Shown piece by piece: positions 41,749-51,601 of a DNA stretch of 64,000 nucleotides (positions are counted from its first letter, which is position 1; each line of letters begins with the position of its first letter). Source of the DNA: Desnuesiella massiliensis (lineage in GTDB: Bacteria > Bacillota > Clostridia > Clostridiales > Clostridiaceae). The stretch is taken from positions 868,001-932,000 of the forward strand of contig NZ_LN879456.1 of NCBI RefSeq assembly GCF_001403615.1. Direction: 5' to 3'. Both the position numbers and the translations under genes were made by a program. The notes under the pieces were generated by a model. That model had not been told where the DNA came from. It saw only the letters and a program-made list of their open reading frames with translations, and searched no databases.

Positions 41749-41770
41749 ACCTCCTTATCATAGGAGGTAC
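41749..41770 (-). terminator. Terminator of the pst-phoU operon
   Basis: TACCTCC-TTATCATA-GGAGGTA followed on the minus strand by ATTTTAATTTT, on the plus strand by CTTTTTT; bidirectional in form. Confidence 0.85.
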
Positions 41771-41774
41771 TTTT

Positions 41775-42431
41775 TTAATCATTTAAATCTATAAATTCAC
41801 CCTTAACAAGGTATATAGTCCATTCGCAGATATTAGTTGTATGGTCTGCAACTCTTTCAAGGAACTTACATACAAATAAAAATTGAGTAGCTTGGGCTAT
41901 ATTAGATTTATCCTTGGTCATATATACTAGCAGTTCACTAAAAACTTGTCTGTATATTGCGTCAATTTCATCGTCCATCTTACAGGTTTCATAAGCTTTA
42001 TCCACATCCCCTGTTATATAGGCATCTATGGATTTCTTAATCATATCTTGTACTATGTCAGACATTTTAGGTATATCTACTAATTCTTTAAGATATTTTT
42101 CACCTTTTAATCTCTTTACTATTTTTGCTATATCTACTGCATGGTCTGCCATTCTTTCTAGGTCCGTAACTATCTTTGTAGTGGTAAATATATTTCTTAA
42201 GTCCTTAGCTAATGGCTGTTGCATAGCTATTAGCTTAATGCATTTATCTTCAATTTCCTTTTGTAAATTATCTGCTAAATCATCGTTTTTAATAACTAAA
42301 TCAGCTTTCTCCTCATCTTGATTTACTAGAGCTTCTATGGATAAATGTATTTGCTTTTCAACGATGCTTCCCATCCTTAATACATCGTTATGGAGATTTT
42401 GTAATCCTAAATCAAAAGAGCCCCTTGTCAT
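41775..42431 (-). CDS. phoU: Phosphate-signalling protein PhoU
   Basis: 218 aa, two PhoU repeats (about residues 15-105 and 115-210) with the metal-cluster motifs DLRNIFTTTKIVTDLERMADHA and FLFVCKFLERVADHTTNI. It damps PhoR activity and Pst transport when phosphate is plentiful. AGGAGG upstream. It is the last gene of the pstS-C-A-B-B-phoU run. Confidence 0.97.
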   Translation of the reverse strand: MTRGSFDLGLQNLHNDVLRMGSIVEKQIHLSIEALVNQDEEKADLVIKNDDLADNLQKEIEDKCIKLIAMQQPLAKDLRNIFTTTKIVTDLERMADHAVDIAKIVKRLKGEKYLKELVDIPKMSDIVQDMIKKSIDAYITGDVDKAYETCKMDDEIDAIYRQVFSELLVYMTKDKSNIAQATQFLFVCKFLERVADHTTNICEWTIYLVKGEFIDLND

Positions 42432-42524
42432 ATTGTCTCCTCCTATACTATATCAATTGATTCTTTTCAATTTTCACAATTTTATAAATACATTATACTA
42501 TATAATATGATAACAGGATAGATT

Positions 42525-43277
42525 TTATCCAAATCTTCCTGTTATATAATCTTCAGTTCTTTTATCCATTGGTCTATAGAATATATCTTCAGTTTTTCCA
42601 TTTTCCACTATTTCTCCACTTAAAAAGAATACTGTGTTATCTGAAATTCTCCCTGCTTGCTGCATATTATGAGTTACTATAACTACAGTATACTCTTTTT
42701 TAAGGCTATCCATCAATTCCTCAACCTTTAATGTAGAAATTGGGTCTAGAGCTGAAGTAGGTTCATCCATTAAAAGTATTTCTGGTGCTACAGCTAAGGT
42801 TCTTGATATGCAAAGTCTTTGTTGCTGACCACCTGAAAGACCATAGGCACTTTCTTTTAACCTGTCCTTTATCTCATCCCAAAGGGCAGCCTCTTTTAGG
42901 CTTTTTTCAACTATACCGTCTAATACAGATTTATTTCTTATTCCATGAATTCTAGGTCCATAAGCTATATTATCATAAATGGACATTGGAAAGGGATTAG
43001 GCTTTTGAAATACCATACCTATCTTCTTTCTCAATTCCATAATATCATAGTCTTTATATATATTCTTACCTTCGTATATGACCTCTCCGGTAATTTTTAC
43101 ATTCTCAATTAAATCATTCATTCTATCTAAGGTTCTTAAGAAAGTGGATTTACCGCAGCCGGAAGGTCCTATAAGAGCTGTTACTGCATTTTTCTCAATG
43201 TCTAAATTTATATTTTTTAGGGCCTGCATGCTGCCATAATATAAATTTAAATCCTTAACCTTTATAGTAGTTGCCAT
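42525..43277 (-). CDS. pstB: Phosphate ABC transporter ATP-binding protein PstB (second copy)
   Basis: 250 aa. Walker [10 protein letters not shown], signature [17 protein letters not shown], Walker [14 protein letters not shown] and the PstB-typical [21 protein letters not shown]. It energises inorganic phosphate uptake by PstCA. A second, very similar pstB lies 29 bp upstream (the 43307 gene), so this is a tandem duplication. GGAGG precedes the ATG. Confidence 0.97.
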   Translation of the reverse strand: MATTIKVKDLNLYYGSMQALKNINLDIEKNAVTALIGPSGCGKSTFLRTLDRMNDLIENVKITGEVIYEGKNIYKDYDIMELRKKIGMVFQKPNPFPMSIYDNIAYGPRIHGIRNKSVLDGIVEKSLKEAALWDEIKDRLKESAYGLSGGQQQRLCISRTLAVAPEILLMDEPTSALDPISTLKVEELMDSLKKEYTVVIVTHNMQQAGRISDNTVFFLSGEIVENGKTEDIFYRPMDKRTEDYITGRFG

Positions 43278-43306
43278 ATTTAATCCTCCAATAATTTAAA
43301 AATTCT

Positions 43307-44062
43307 TTAACCGAATCTACCTGAAATATAATCCTCAGTACGTTTATCCTTTGGATTGTAAAAAATATTTTCAGTTAAATCTGCCTCTATAATTCTTCCA
43401 TTTAAGAAAAACACAGTACGATCAGATATTCTGCCTGCCTGTTGCATATTATGAGTAACTATGACCACCGTATAGTTCTTTTTTAACTCTTGTATTAGCT
43501 CTTCTATTTTCATGGTGGATATAGGGTCTAAGGCAGAGGTTGGTTCGTCCATTAATATTATTTCTGGCTTCACTGCTAGCACCCTTGCAATGCATAATCT
43601 TTGCTGTTGTCCTCCTGAAAGCTCGTAAGCGGACTTATGAAGTTTATCCTTTGCCTCTTCCCATAAGGCAGCCCCTTTTAAGCTTTTTTCTACTATTTCA
43701 TCTAATTCAGCCTTATTCTTTATGCCATGTCTCTTAGGTCCATATATTACATTTTCATAGATGCTTTTTGGAAAGGGATTAGGTTTTTGAAATACCATAC
43801 CTATCTTCTTTCTTAGGTCTACTACATCCACATCTTTATCTAAAATATCTTTATCTTCTAAATAAATTTGCCCTTCAACCTTTGTTCCATCAATTAAATC
43901 ATTCATTCTATTTAGATTTCTTAAAAATGTGGATTTACCACAGCCTGAAGGGCCTATTAATGCCGTTACCTGATTTGCTGGAATATCAAGATTTATATTT
44001 TCTAAAGCCTTTGATTTGCCATAATAAAAATCTAAATTTGTTACTTTCATGCCTAAAGCCAT
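43307..44062 (-). CDS. pstB: Phosphate ABC transporter ATP-binding protein PstB (first copy)
   Basis: 251 aa from ATG 44062, 8 nt after AGAGGTGA; an in-frame GTG at 44074 lies inside that ribosome site. All ABC motifs are intact ([38 protein letters not shown]). It differs from its neighbour mainly in the helical part ([19 protein letters not shown]). Directly downstream of pstA. Confidence 0.97.
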   Translation of the reverse strand: MALGMKVTNLDFYYGKSKALENINLDIPANQVTALIGPSGCGKSTFLRNLNRMNDLIDGTKVEGQIYLEDKDILDKDVDVVDLRKKIGMVFQKPNPFPKSIYENVIYGPKRHGIKNKAELDEIVEKSLKGAALWEEAKDKLHKSAYELSGGQQQRLCIARVLAVKPEIILMDEPTSALDPISTMKIEELIQELKKNYTVVIVTHNMQQAGRISDRTVFFLNGRIIEADLTENIFYNPKDKRTEDYISGRFG

Positions 44063-44083
44063 ATTATCAATCACCTCTTAATC

Positions 44084-44953
44084 TTAGTCAAATCTCTTTT
44101 GATATTTATTTCTTACTACTACAGCTATAGCATTAAAGGTTAATAGCACCGCCATTAAAACTATAATTCCTGCAGCAGCGATTTCTTGGAACTCTGCTTG
44201 TGGTCTTGAAGTCCAGTTGTATATTTGAATAGGTAATGCAGTAAAAGAGTCTAATAGTCCTTTAGGTAAGAAAGCTATGTAACCCACAGCTCCTACCATG
44301 ATAAGAGGTGCAGCTTCTCCTAGAGCCCTAGATATAGCTAAAATACAACCTGTTAATATTCCTGGCAAAGAATAAGGTAATACTACCCCAGTTATGGTTT
44401 GCCATTTTGTTACTCCGAGAGCTAGGGAACCTTGCCTTAATGTATCTGGTACACTTTTTATGGCCTCCTGAGAGGATATTATTATTACAGGCAATATTAG
44501 CAATGTTAGGGTTAAAGAACCTGATAAGATACTTGTTCCAAATCTTAACCCTTTTACGAATACGCTTAAACCTAACATTCCGTATACTATGGATGGTATT
44601 CCAGCTAAATTTGATATATTTATTTGAAGTAATTTATTAAACCAATTCTTCTTTGCATATTCTTCTAAATAAATAGCGGTACCTACCCCTAATGGAAAGG
44701 AGAATAAACCTGTTAATAGTATAACCCATAGGCTTCCGACAAGGGCAGATTTAATTCCTGCTTTTGACGCTGTTCTTGAAGGAAAACTGGTTAAAAATTT
44801 TAAATCTAAATGCTTTAATCCCGTTTCAAGTATTTGCTTTAATAACACTATCAAAACTACTATTCCAAATAGAGTACATATTAAAAATAAATATTTTACT
44901 ATAGAGTTTTTAATCTTTCTTCTTTTAATATTTCTTAATGTGCTTTGATCCAT
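44084..44953 (-). CDS. pstA: Phosphate ABC transporter permease PstA
   Basis: 289 aa, six membrane segments and the permease EAA-type loop QEAIKSVPDTLRQGSLALGVTKWQTITGVVLPYSLPGILTG. The [36 protein letters not shown] block is characteristic of PstA. Its first base overlaps the pstC stop, so translation is coupled. Forms the channel with PstC. Confidence 0.97.
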   Translation of the reverse strand: MDQSTLRNIKRRKIKNSIVKYLFLICTLFGIVVLIVLLKQILETGLKHLDLKFLTSFPSRTASKAGIKSALVGSLWVILLTGLFSFPLGVGTAIYLEEYAKKNWFNKLLQINISNLAGIPSIVYGMLGLSVFVKGLRFGTSILSGSLTLTLLILPVIIISSQEAIKSVPDTLRQGSLALGVTKWQTITGVVLPYSLPGILTGCILAISRALGEAAPLIMVGAVGYIAFLPKGLLDSFTALPIQIYNWTSRPQAEFQEIAAAGIIVLMAVLLTFNAIAVVVRNKYQKRFD

Positions 44954-45855
44954 TACGCTACCTCCACATTTTTCTTTATGAAAGCTTTGGCTATTAAATT
45001 TAACACAAAGGTCATTACAAACAATGCTGTTCCTACGGCAAAAATAGTCTTATATTCAACAGTTCCATGAGTTACATCTCCCATACTAACATTGACCATA
45101 TAGCCAGTCATGGTTTGTATACTCTTTAATGGGTTTAGAGTCATTTGTGGATTTGCCCCTGCGGCAATAGTTACTATCATAGTCTCCCCAATAGCTCTGG
45201 ATACTGCTAGAACAAAAGAAGAGATTATTCCTGATTTAGCCCCTGGTAGTACTATTTTAGTAGCTACTTCAAGCTTAGTAGATCCTAGGGCATAAGCACC
45301 ATTTCTTATGGAATTAGGAACGGAGTTCATAGCATCTTCACTTAGGGAGGACACCATTGGAATTGTCATAATTCCTACTGCTATAGCTGCACTTGCTGCA
45401 TTAAACACTTCTGTTTGAGGAAAAATTCCTTTTAGTAGTGGAGTTATAAAATTTAGTGCAAAGAATCCATAAACTATAGAGGGAATGCCAGCTAACACCT
45501 CTAAAATTGGCTTTATAACCTTTCTAACCTTTTTAGGTGCATATTCACTTAAATATATAGCAGTTCCTAGTCCAATGGGTATAGATACTATACTTGCACC
45601 TAAGGCTATGATCATAGTTCCAGTGAATAAAGGTATTATTCCAAAATTTCTAGGTTCCATTAGTGGTGTCCACTTTTTAGAGGTGAAAAATTCAATTATT
45701 GAAACTTCTTTAAAAAAATTTATACTCTCTCCAAATAAACTAACTATAATAGCAATAGTGGTTAATATTGATATCACAGCAAATAGCTGAAGTATCCTTT
45801 CAATTATCAATTCTTTAATTGTTAAACTCTTTTTATTTTTCTTTAACTTATGCAT
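44953..45855 (-). CDS. pstC: Phosphate ABC transporter permease PstC
   Basis: 300 aa from ATG 45855 with GGAGGG upstream; an earlier in-frame ATG lies before that site. Six membrane segments, [33 protein letters not shown] and the loop [33 protein letters not shown]. Partner of PstA. About 225 bp separate it from pstS, with a terminator between, so part of the transcription stops after pstS. Confidence 0.97.
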   Translation of the reverse strand: MHKLKKNKKSLTIKELIIERILQLFAVISILTTIAIIVSLFGESINFFKEVSIIEFFTSKKWTPLMEPRNFGIIPLFTGTMIIALGASIVSIPIGLGTAIYLSEYAPKKVRKVIKPILEVLAGIPSIVYGFFALNFITPLLKGIFPQTEVFNAASAAIAVGIMTIPMVSSLSEDAMNSVPNSIRNGAYALGSTKLEVATKIVLPGAKSGIISSFVLAVSRAIGETMIVTIAAGANPQMTLNPLKSIQTMTGYMVNVSMGDVTHGTVEYKTIFAVGTALFVMTFVLNLIAKAFIKKNVEVA

Positions 45856-46034
45856 TGTTACCCTCCTAATCATTAACTTAACATAAAGTTAATATTATTA
45901 TGGTATTGTTAAGCAATAAAAATACCATAATATTGTTTCTTCTGTTATAAATTCTATACTAAAACCTCTATGCTATGGAGATGAATAAGTTAAGATTAAG
46001 TTAAAAAAATTTAACATAGCAACGCAAAAAATTT

Positions 46035-46066
46035 AAAAAACGCTGCTAAAATTTAGAGCGTTTCTT
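46035..46066 (-). terminator. Terminator/attenuator between pstS and pstC
   Basis: AAACGCTCTAAA...GCAGCGTTTTTT hairpin on the minus strand with a T-run, just after pstS. This would yield more pstS than pstCAB message. Confidence 0.75.
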
Positions 46067-46080
46067 AATTTTTTGTTATA

Positions 46081-47028
46081 TTATTTTAATTTATCTAATT
46101 GACTTGTGTATTCTGCTTCTGCAAATGGTACATATTTTGCTTCAGGAACTATTTTTGTTGCTTGTTTTAAGTAGAAAGTAGCAAATTCTTTTACTTCTGG
46201 TCTGCTTAAAGCTTCTTTATTTATATAAATATATAATGGTCTTGAAAGAGGTTTATATGTTGCATTTTTGATTGTATCTAAACTTGGGTCTACACCGTCA
46301 ATTTTAACTGCATGGATCTTTGATTTGTTTGCTTCATAATATGAATATCCAAAGTAAGCCATAGCATATTTATCTCCAGCTACACCTTGTACTAATACAT
46401 TATCATCTTCACTTGGAGTAGCATCTTGCCTTTGAGATTTAGCCTTTTTATTTATTGCTTCTGTAAAATATTCAAAGGTTCCAGAGGCTGTTCCTGGAGA
46501 ATATAATTTTATTGGTTGATCTGGCCATGCTGGATTAACATCTTTCCAAGTCTTTACCGTGCTTCCTTCCTTCCAAATCTTGTTTAGGTCCTCAGCTTTC
46601 ATTTCTTTAGCCCAGTCATTGTCCTTATTTACTACTACAGTAATTCCATCATAGGCAACCTTTAACTCAACATATTCTACGCCATTTTTCTTAGCAGCTT
46701 CTTTTTCTTCATCCTTTATTGGTCTTGATGCATCTGCTATGTCAATTTCTTTATTAGTGAATTTTTTCATTCCTCCGCCAGTTCCAGATTCTCCTACAGT
46801 TATTTTTACGTCTGGATAGCTTTGATTAAATTCTTCTGCCATAGCTTCAGATATTGGGAATACCGTTGAAGAACCATCAATCTTTATTGTTCCACTTAAT
46901 TTTTTTGTTTCACCTTTATTATTTGATCCAGTATTATCACCTGATTTTGATCCGCATCCTGCAAATATTGTAGCGCTTACAGTTAAAGCAGCTAATATAC
47001 TTAGTAGTTTCTTTTTAGATAATATCAT
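46081..47028 (-). CDS. pstS: Phosphate-binding lipoprotein PstS
   Basis: 315 aa. Lipoprotein signal MILSKKKLLSILAALTVSA with lipobox IFAGC (Cys about residue 25), then the PstS fold with phosphate-binding segments DGSSTVFPISEAMAEEF, GESGTGGGMKKF and SPGTASGTFEYF. It captures phosphate outside the membrane and feeds PstCA. GGAGGAGAG is upstream. The promoter region carries four phased Pho repeats, so it should be strongly induced by phosphate shortage. Confidence 0.98.
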   Translation of the reverse strand: MILSKKKLLSILAALTVSATIFAGCGSKSGDNTGSNNKGETKKLSGTIKIDGSSTVFPISEAMAEEFNQSYPDVKITVGESGTGGGMKKFTNKEIDIADASRPIKDEEKEAAKKNGVEYVELKVAYDGITVVVNKDNDWAKEMKAEDLNKIWKEGSTVKTWKDVNPAWPDQPIKLYSPGTASGTFEYFTEAINKKAKSQRQDATPSEDDNVLVQGVAGDKYAMAYFGYSYYEANKSKIHAVKIDGVDPSLDTIKNATYKPLSRPLYIYINKEALSRPEVKEFATFYLKQATKIVPEAKYVPFAEAEYTSQLDKLK

Positions 47029-47101
47029 CTTGTCTCTCTCCTCCTAATTTTTATATTGTTTTGCCTTACATCCTAATATTAACATAAATATTTTTATGTT
47101 T

Positions 47102-47140
47102 TGTTTAGGACATGTTTAGTTTATGTTTAGTTTATGTTAA
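47102..47140 (-). promoter_or_regulatory. Pho box: four 11-bp-phased TGTTTA/TAAACA repeats
   Basis: TGTTTA at 47102, 47113, 47124 and TGTTAA at 47135 (plus strand), exactly 11 bp apart. On the minus strand these are TTAACA/TAAACA, the PhoP/PhoB direct-repeat pattern. They lie about 75-110 bp upstream of pstS. Confidence 0.9.
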
Positions 47141-47185
47141 GTATTATGTCTAAATTTGAAACTTATTATTTGCACGGAACAAAAA

Positions 47186-47204
47186 AGAGGCTGATTTAGC
47201 CTCT
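47186..47204 (-). terminator. Terminator of phoB-phoR, overlapping the phoR stop
   Basis: AGAGGCT-GATTT-AGCCTCT; on the minus strand the 3' arm runs into TTTTTTG. The left arm uses the last phoR codons. Confidence 0.85.
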
Positions 47205-48902
47205 ATACAGTGGGATTCTTACAATAAATTCACTACCTTTTCCTAATTCACTTTTAACTTCTATGGTACCTTTAAAGCTTAATATTATATGCTTTACAAT
47301 GGCCAGACCTAAGCCAGTACCTCCATTAGCTCTTGATCTAGCCTTATCTACTCTATAGAATCTTTCAAAAAGCCTTGAAACATGTTCCCTTGGAATACCT
47401 ACTCCAGTATCCTTAACTGTTATAACACATTTATCTTTTAGTTTACTACAAATTATAGAAACTTCATCTTCTCTTTCTGAATACTTAATAGCATTGTCTA
47501 CTAAGTTTATTATCATTTGTTTAAATCTATCCTCATTACCACATATATTGCATTGATCTTTTACCATAAGCTCCAATTTGATATTTTTCTTATCCGCTGT
47601 ATTTTTCATTAAGTAATATATATTTTTTAAGGATGCGGTCACATCAATTTCTTCCATTCTGTCATCCCTATGCTGCTCAATATCAGATAATATTAAAATA
47701 TCGTTTATTAATCTAGTCAATCGTTCAGCTTCATCATTTATAATATTTAAGAACTTTTCTTTATTGGCCGAATCTTCCACATATCTTAAAGTCTCCGCAA
47801 ACCCCTTTATAGAAGTTAATGGGGTTTTGAGTTCATGTGATACATTCGCTACAAACTGAGACCTCATATTCTCAAGTCTTTTAATATCCGTTATATCTTG
47901 AACCACCGCCACAGTACCTATATGCTGATTCTGATTTATTATATCTGCAGTTTTAATTCTAAGTTCTCTCTCACTAGGCCATAAAATTTTAATTTCTGTA
48001 TATTCATCTTTATTGTTTTTAAACACATTTTCAAATTCAAAATCCCTTATATTGTCCATAAGATTTTGACCAATTATATCCTCATCTACTCCAAAGATTT
48101 TTTTTGCATAGGGATTTATCATTATTACTTTATAATTCTTATCTACAGCTATAACTCCACTATCCATACTCTTTAATATAGCCTCTAATCTATTTTGCTT
48201 ATCAATTACATCGCTTAAGGTTAATTGAAGCCTATCAGCCATATTATTAAAGGTTCTTCCTAATTCCCCTATCTCATCCTTAGATTTAATATTTACTCTT
48301 CTGTCATATTCGCCCTTTGCAATTCTCGAGGTTATAAACTGTAAATCTTTAATGGGCTCTACTATAACGTGGGTAAGCTTTGAAGATAGTATTACCGCCA
48401 TTATAATAACCATAATCAGTATTGCAAAATAATACTTTAAATAATAATTCTGCAGCATCTTTATATTTTCTAGAGCCATAGCAGTTCTTATTATGCTTCC
48501 ATCTTGAAGCTTAGTAGCATAATAAATCATGTTTTTTCCTGTGGTGTCACTATATCTAATACTACTTCCTTCTCCCTTTTCTCTAGCCTCAATTATTTCT
48601 TTTCTCAGATTATGATTCTCCATTCCTCTATAATCTTTTAAAGAATCATACTTTACATTGCCCTCTTTATCTATAAGGGTAATTCGTATTTCTGATTGAT
48701 TCCTGCCATTTTCAAAAAATTGTTCCTGGGATTTTAAAGCATCCTCATTTATTAGCTTATAGAGCATTTCATTATTTAATTTTAAATTATTTTTCATATT
48801 TTCTACATATTGATAATTTGAAATTACTATAAATAAAGAGGTGATAACTATAAGACTAAATAGAATGGTGCTTAGTACGGAAATCATTATTTTATTCTTC
48901 AT
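47196..48902 (-). CDS. phoR: Phosphate-sensing histidine kinase PhoR
   Basis: 568 aa. Two membrane segments (about 7-29 and 158-178) enclose an extracytoplasmic sensor domain. HAMP (about 180-230), a PAS domain (IDKQNRLEAILKSMDSGVIAVDKNYKVIMIN...) and HisKA follow, with phospho-acceptor His356 in NVSHELKTPLTSIKGF. The HATPase domain (DNAIKYS, DTGVGIP, GTGLGLAI) closes the protein. It phosphorylates PhoB when phosphate is low. It is 2 bp downstream of phoB and adjacent to the pst genes, which fixes the assignment. Confidence 0.95.
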   Translation of the reverse strand: MKNKIMISVLSTILFSLIVITSLFIVISNYQYVENMKNNLKLNNEMLYKLINEDALKSQEQFFENGRNQSEIRITLIDKEGNVKYDSLKDYRGMENHNLRKEIIEAREKGEGSSIRYSDTTGKNMIYYATKLQDGSIIRTAMALENIKMLQNYYLKYYFAILIMVIIMAVILSSKLTHVIVEPIKDLQFITSRIAKGEYDRRVNIKSKDEIGELGRTFNNMADRLQLTLSDVIDKQNRLEAILKSMDSGVIAVDKNYKVIMINPYAKKIFGVDEDIIGQNLMDNIRDFEFENVFKNNKDEYTEIKILWPSERELRIKTADIINQNQHIGTVAVVQDITDIKRLENMRSQFVANVSHELKTPLTSIKGFAETLRYVEDSANKEKFLNIINDEAERLTRLINDILILSDIEQHRDDRMEEIDVTASLKNIYYLMKNTADKKNIKLELMVKDQCNICGNEDRFKQMIINLVDNAIKYSEREDEVSIICSKLKDKCVITVKDTGVGIPREHVSRLFERFYRVDKARSRANGGTGLGLAIVKHIILSFKGTIEVKSELGKGSEFIVRIPLYRG

Positions 48903-48904
48903 AG

Positions 48905-49600
48905 CTATTCTCCATGATTAAATCTATATCCAATTCCTCTAATGGTTTCAATGTATTTAGGGTTCTTATCATCATCCTCTATCTTTTGTCTTAAATGCCT
49001 TATATGAACATCTACAGTTCTAGTCTCTCCAATATATTCATAGCCCCATATCTTATCTAAAAGAAAATCTCTAGTCATAACTCTTCCCTTATTTTTAATC
49101 AATATCTCTAAAAGCTCAAATTCCTTTAAAGTTAAATCTATTTTAGAGGAATTCTTAGTAACTTCATGCTTTTGAAAATCTATAGTTATATTACCAAATT
49201 TAAAAGACTTATCAATATATTGATTATTTGTTCTTCTTAAAACCGCCTTCACCCTGGCTAAAAGCTCCCTTATAGAGAAAGGTTTTGTTATATAATCATC
49301 TGCGCCTAATTCCAATCCTAATATTTTATCTAGTTCTTCACCCTTTGCCGTTATCATTATTATTGGAATATGTGATATGGAACTATCTTTTCTTATCTCT
49401 TTACATACATCATATCCATCCATACCAGGCAGCATAAGGTCTAAAAGAATCAATTTAGGTATCTCAGCTTTTGCAAGCTTTATAGCATCTAAGCCATTAG
49501 TAGCTGCATAAATTTTGTACCCAGAATTTTCTAAATTAAACTTTAACAATTCTATAATATGTTCCTCATCATCAACTACTAATATTTTTTCATCAGCCAT
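48905..49600 (-). CDS. phoB: Phosphate response regulator (PhoB/PhoP)
   Basis: 231 aa. Receiver domain (ILVVDDEEHI, phospho-acceptor Asp in LILLDLMLPGMDG, ITAKGEE, KPFS) and an OmpR-type winged helix (LTLKEFELLEILIKNKGRVMTRDFLLDKIWGYEYIGETRTVDVHIRHLRQKI). It should bind the Pho repeats upstream of pstS. First gene of the phoB-phoR pair; 16 bp after the pgeF gene. Confidence 0.95.
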   Translation of the reverse strand: MADEKILVVDDEEHIIELLKFNLENSGYKIYAATNGLDAIKLAKAEIPKLILLDLMLPGMDGYDVCKEIRKDSSISHIPIIMITAKGEELDKILGLELGADDYITKPFSIRELLARVKAVLRRTNNQYIDKSFKFGNITIDFQKHEVTKNSSKIDLTLKEFELLEILIKNKGRVMTRDFLLDKIWGYEYIGETRTVDVHIRHLRQKIEDDDKNPKYIETIRGIGYRFNHGE

Positions 49601-49616
49601 TGTAAAACCTCCAATT

Positions 49617-50330
49617 CTAACTCATGTAAATAAAAGAAAACATTCTTCCAGCGTTCTCTTTATTTTTCCTATAAGAATGCAAAGGTAGTTCCTTATTACA
49701 ATAGGTACATACCTCATTAAATATAATATTCTCTAATTCTATATTTTCACTTAGCAACTGTATCTTAATACATTCTTGAAGATTAAGATTCTCTTTATTC
49801 ATTATAGCTTCATGTTGAAATAATGGAAGACTTAAAAACTTTTCTTTTAGATCTTCTCCTATGGTATAGCAACACTGCATATTATGGGGCCCAATAATAG
49901 CTTTTATATTTTTAGCCTTACATCCATACTCAAACTTCATTTTATTTAAGACTTTTGAAATTATATTTAAATAAGTTCCCTTCCATCCGCTATGCACCGC
50001 AGCTATTACTTCTTTCTCACTATCAAATAGCATAATAGGTACACAATCTGCAGTAAATACGCCTATAGCTACTCCCTTTTTTTCTGTAATCAATGCATCT
50101 CCTTGGTGCTTGTCACCATCAAAATTATAAACTAAATCGCTATGAACTTGATTTAAGTATCCAATTTCCTTGACATTAAACCATTTTTTAATATTTTCTA
50201 GATTCTCTTTTCCTTCTTCAGAGCTTAAGTTAAAATTAAGACCATTATAAGCTGTCGAGAAATGAATTTTAACCTTATTAAAACTATGCGTAATAAACTT
50301 ATAATCCTCATCTACAGTGGTTAATTCCAT
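49617..50330 (-). CDS. pgeF: Multicopper polyphenol-oxidase-fold protein PgeF/YfiH
   Basis: 237 aa. YfiH/DUF152 signature: QVHSDLV, GDALITEKKGVAIGVFTADCVPIMLFD, VIAAVHSGWKGTYLNI, IGPHNMQCCYTIG. Members clear wrong peptidoglycan precursors (UDP-MurNAc-L-Ser) in E. coli and show purine-nucleosidase activity elsewhere. Upstream of phoB on the same strand. Confidence 0.93.
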   Translation of the reverse strand: MELTTVDEDYKFITHSFNKVKIHFSTAYNGLNFNLSSEEGKENLENIKKWFNVKEIGYLNQVHSDLVYNFDGDKHQGDALITEKKGVAIGVFTADCVPIMLFDSEKEVIAAVHSGWKGTYLNIISKVLNKMKFEYGCKAKNIKAIIGPHNMQCCYTIGEDLKEKFLSLPLFQHEAIMNKENLNLQECIKIQLLSENIELENIIFNEVCTYCNKELPLHSYRKNKENAGRMFSFIYMS

Positions 50331-50451
50331 GAATGCACCCCCTATTTTATTTTAACATCTTTTTAAATTGTATTTATTATTATTTATATTAATTAACTAT
50401 TATTAACTTTATCTTAACATATTTTTATTATGAATTTCTATATAATAAAAA

Positions 50452-50474
50452 AATAGCCATATTTCTTGGCTATT
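50452..50474 (-). terminator. Terminator of nrdR
   Basis: AATAGCCA / TGGCTATT stem followed on the minus strand by TTTTTTTATTAT. The arm overlaps the nrdR stop codon. Confidence 0.85.
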
Positions 50475-50928
50475 CTTTATTAGACATAAGATTTTTAATC
50501 TCTTCCATGAAAGTATTAATATCTTTAAACTGTCTATATACAGAAGCAAATCTTACATAAGAAACCTCATCCAAATTCTTTAATCTTTCCATTATGAGCT
50601 CTCCTATGTAATCAGATTTTACCTCAGTAAGCATTTGATTGCTTAAGGTTTTTTCAATGTCTGTTGCAACTCCTTCAATTTCTTTTCTAGATACAGGTCT
50701 CTTCTGACAGGCTTTCATAACACCATTTATAATTTTACTTTTATCAAAGTATTCTCTGGTTAAATCTTTTTTCACCACTAATATGGGTATGTCTTCAATC
50801 TTTTCATAGGTGGTATATCTCTTACCACAATTAAGACATTCTCTTCTCCTTCTAATGGCCATATCATCCTCTGTAGACCTAGAATCTACAACCTTACTTT
50901 CCTCATATGCACAATATGGACACTTCAA
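50470..50928 (-). CDS. nrdR: Ribonucleotide reductase regulator NrdR
   Basis: 152 aa. N-terminal zinc ribbon ([22 protein letters not shown]...[12 protein letters not shown]) and an ATP-cone ([33 protein letters not shown]). It represses ribonucleotide reductase genes when dATP is high. Stands between pgeF and the ylmC-like gene, with its own terminator. Start confirmed by MKCPYC. Confidence 0.97.
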   Translation of the reverse strand: MKCPYCAYEESKVVDSRSTEDDMAIRRRRECLNCGKRYTTYEKIEDIPILVVKKDLTREYFDKSKIINGVMKACQKRPVSRKEIEGVATDIEKTLSNQMLTEVKSDYIGELIMERLKNLDEVSYVRFASVYRQFKDINTFMEEIKNLMSNKE

Positions 50929-51019
50929 TATTTTTCACGCCCTTCTACTAGATTATGATCATATCTCCTTTTAGATATTTTCGATATAAGGTTATTATAC
51001 ACATATTATAGCATAATTT

Positions 51020-51277
51020 CTACATATTATCTGAAAAGCTACTGTCACTGTCTACTAAAATCACATCTACCCCTATTTTAACAACCTTATCCCATGGAAT
51101 TTCAAGCATGTCCAGTTTGCTAAACCAGGAATTTTTTTGTACAGGAATAAGTATTGACAAAATTTTATAGTTATCACAGTCAATTTTTATATCTTTAATG
51201 AATCCAAGCTTGGCCCCCATATTTACATCAATAACTTCCATCATTTTTATATTATTTACAGAGTGTAGTGATTCCAT
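51020..51277 (-). CDS. PRC-barrel protein, YlmC/YmxH family
   Basis: 85 aa. Pattern MEVIDVNMGAKLGFIKDIKIDCDNYKILSILIP and LEIPWDKVVKIGVDVILVD is the YlmC/YmxH sporulation-associated PRC barrel. GGAGGAG upstream. It follows sigG in the same orientation, as in many clostridia. Function unknown. Confidence 0.9.
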   Translation of the reverse strand: MESLHSVNNIKMMEVIDVNMGAKLGFIKDIKIDCDNYKILSILIPVQKNSWFSKLDMLEIPWDKVVKIGVDVILVDSDSSFSDNM

Positions 51278-51601
51278 ACTTATCTCCTCCCCCTATTTAG
51301 GCATCTACAAAAAATAACTAGTCAGTCTACTCGTCTATTTTGTGTAATACTGCGTCCACTATTAATGGAACCTTTGTCCTTGTCTTACGCAAAATATACC
51401 ACTCATCTTTGACTATTTATTTTTTTACGATGCCTTAAATGTTTTTCTTTCTTCACATTTATATGAGTAGTTTATTTATATTAGAATATATAAAAGTAAA
51501 AAACCTACTTAAAATCTATAAATCTTTGGCTTTAAGCAGGTTTTTATTTAAACATCTTGAAAACATACTTGATAAGTTATTTTACCAGATGCATTAAAAT
51601 A
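51278..51601 (-). terminator. Intergenic region with sigG terminator at 51500-51545
   Basis: AAAACCTACTTAAA / TTTAAGCAGGTTTT hairpin with T/A-rich flanks ends sigG. The rest (51278-51499) shows no gene; it must hold the promoter for the ylmC-like gene, which I cannot pinpoint. Confidence 0.65.

Noticed and set aside
44407..44640. Hydrophobic plus-strand frames opposite pstA/pstB
   Set aside because: Antisense to strongly conserved transporter genes with normal codon patterns.
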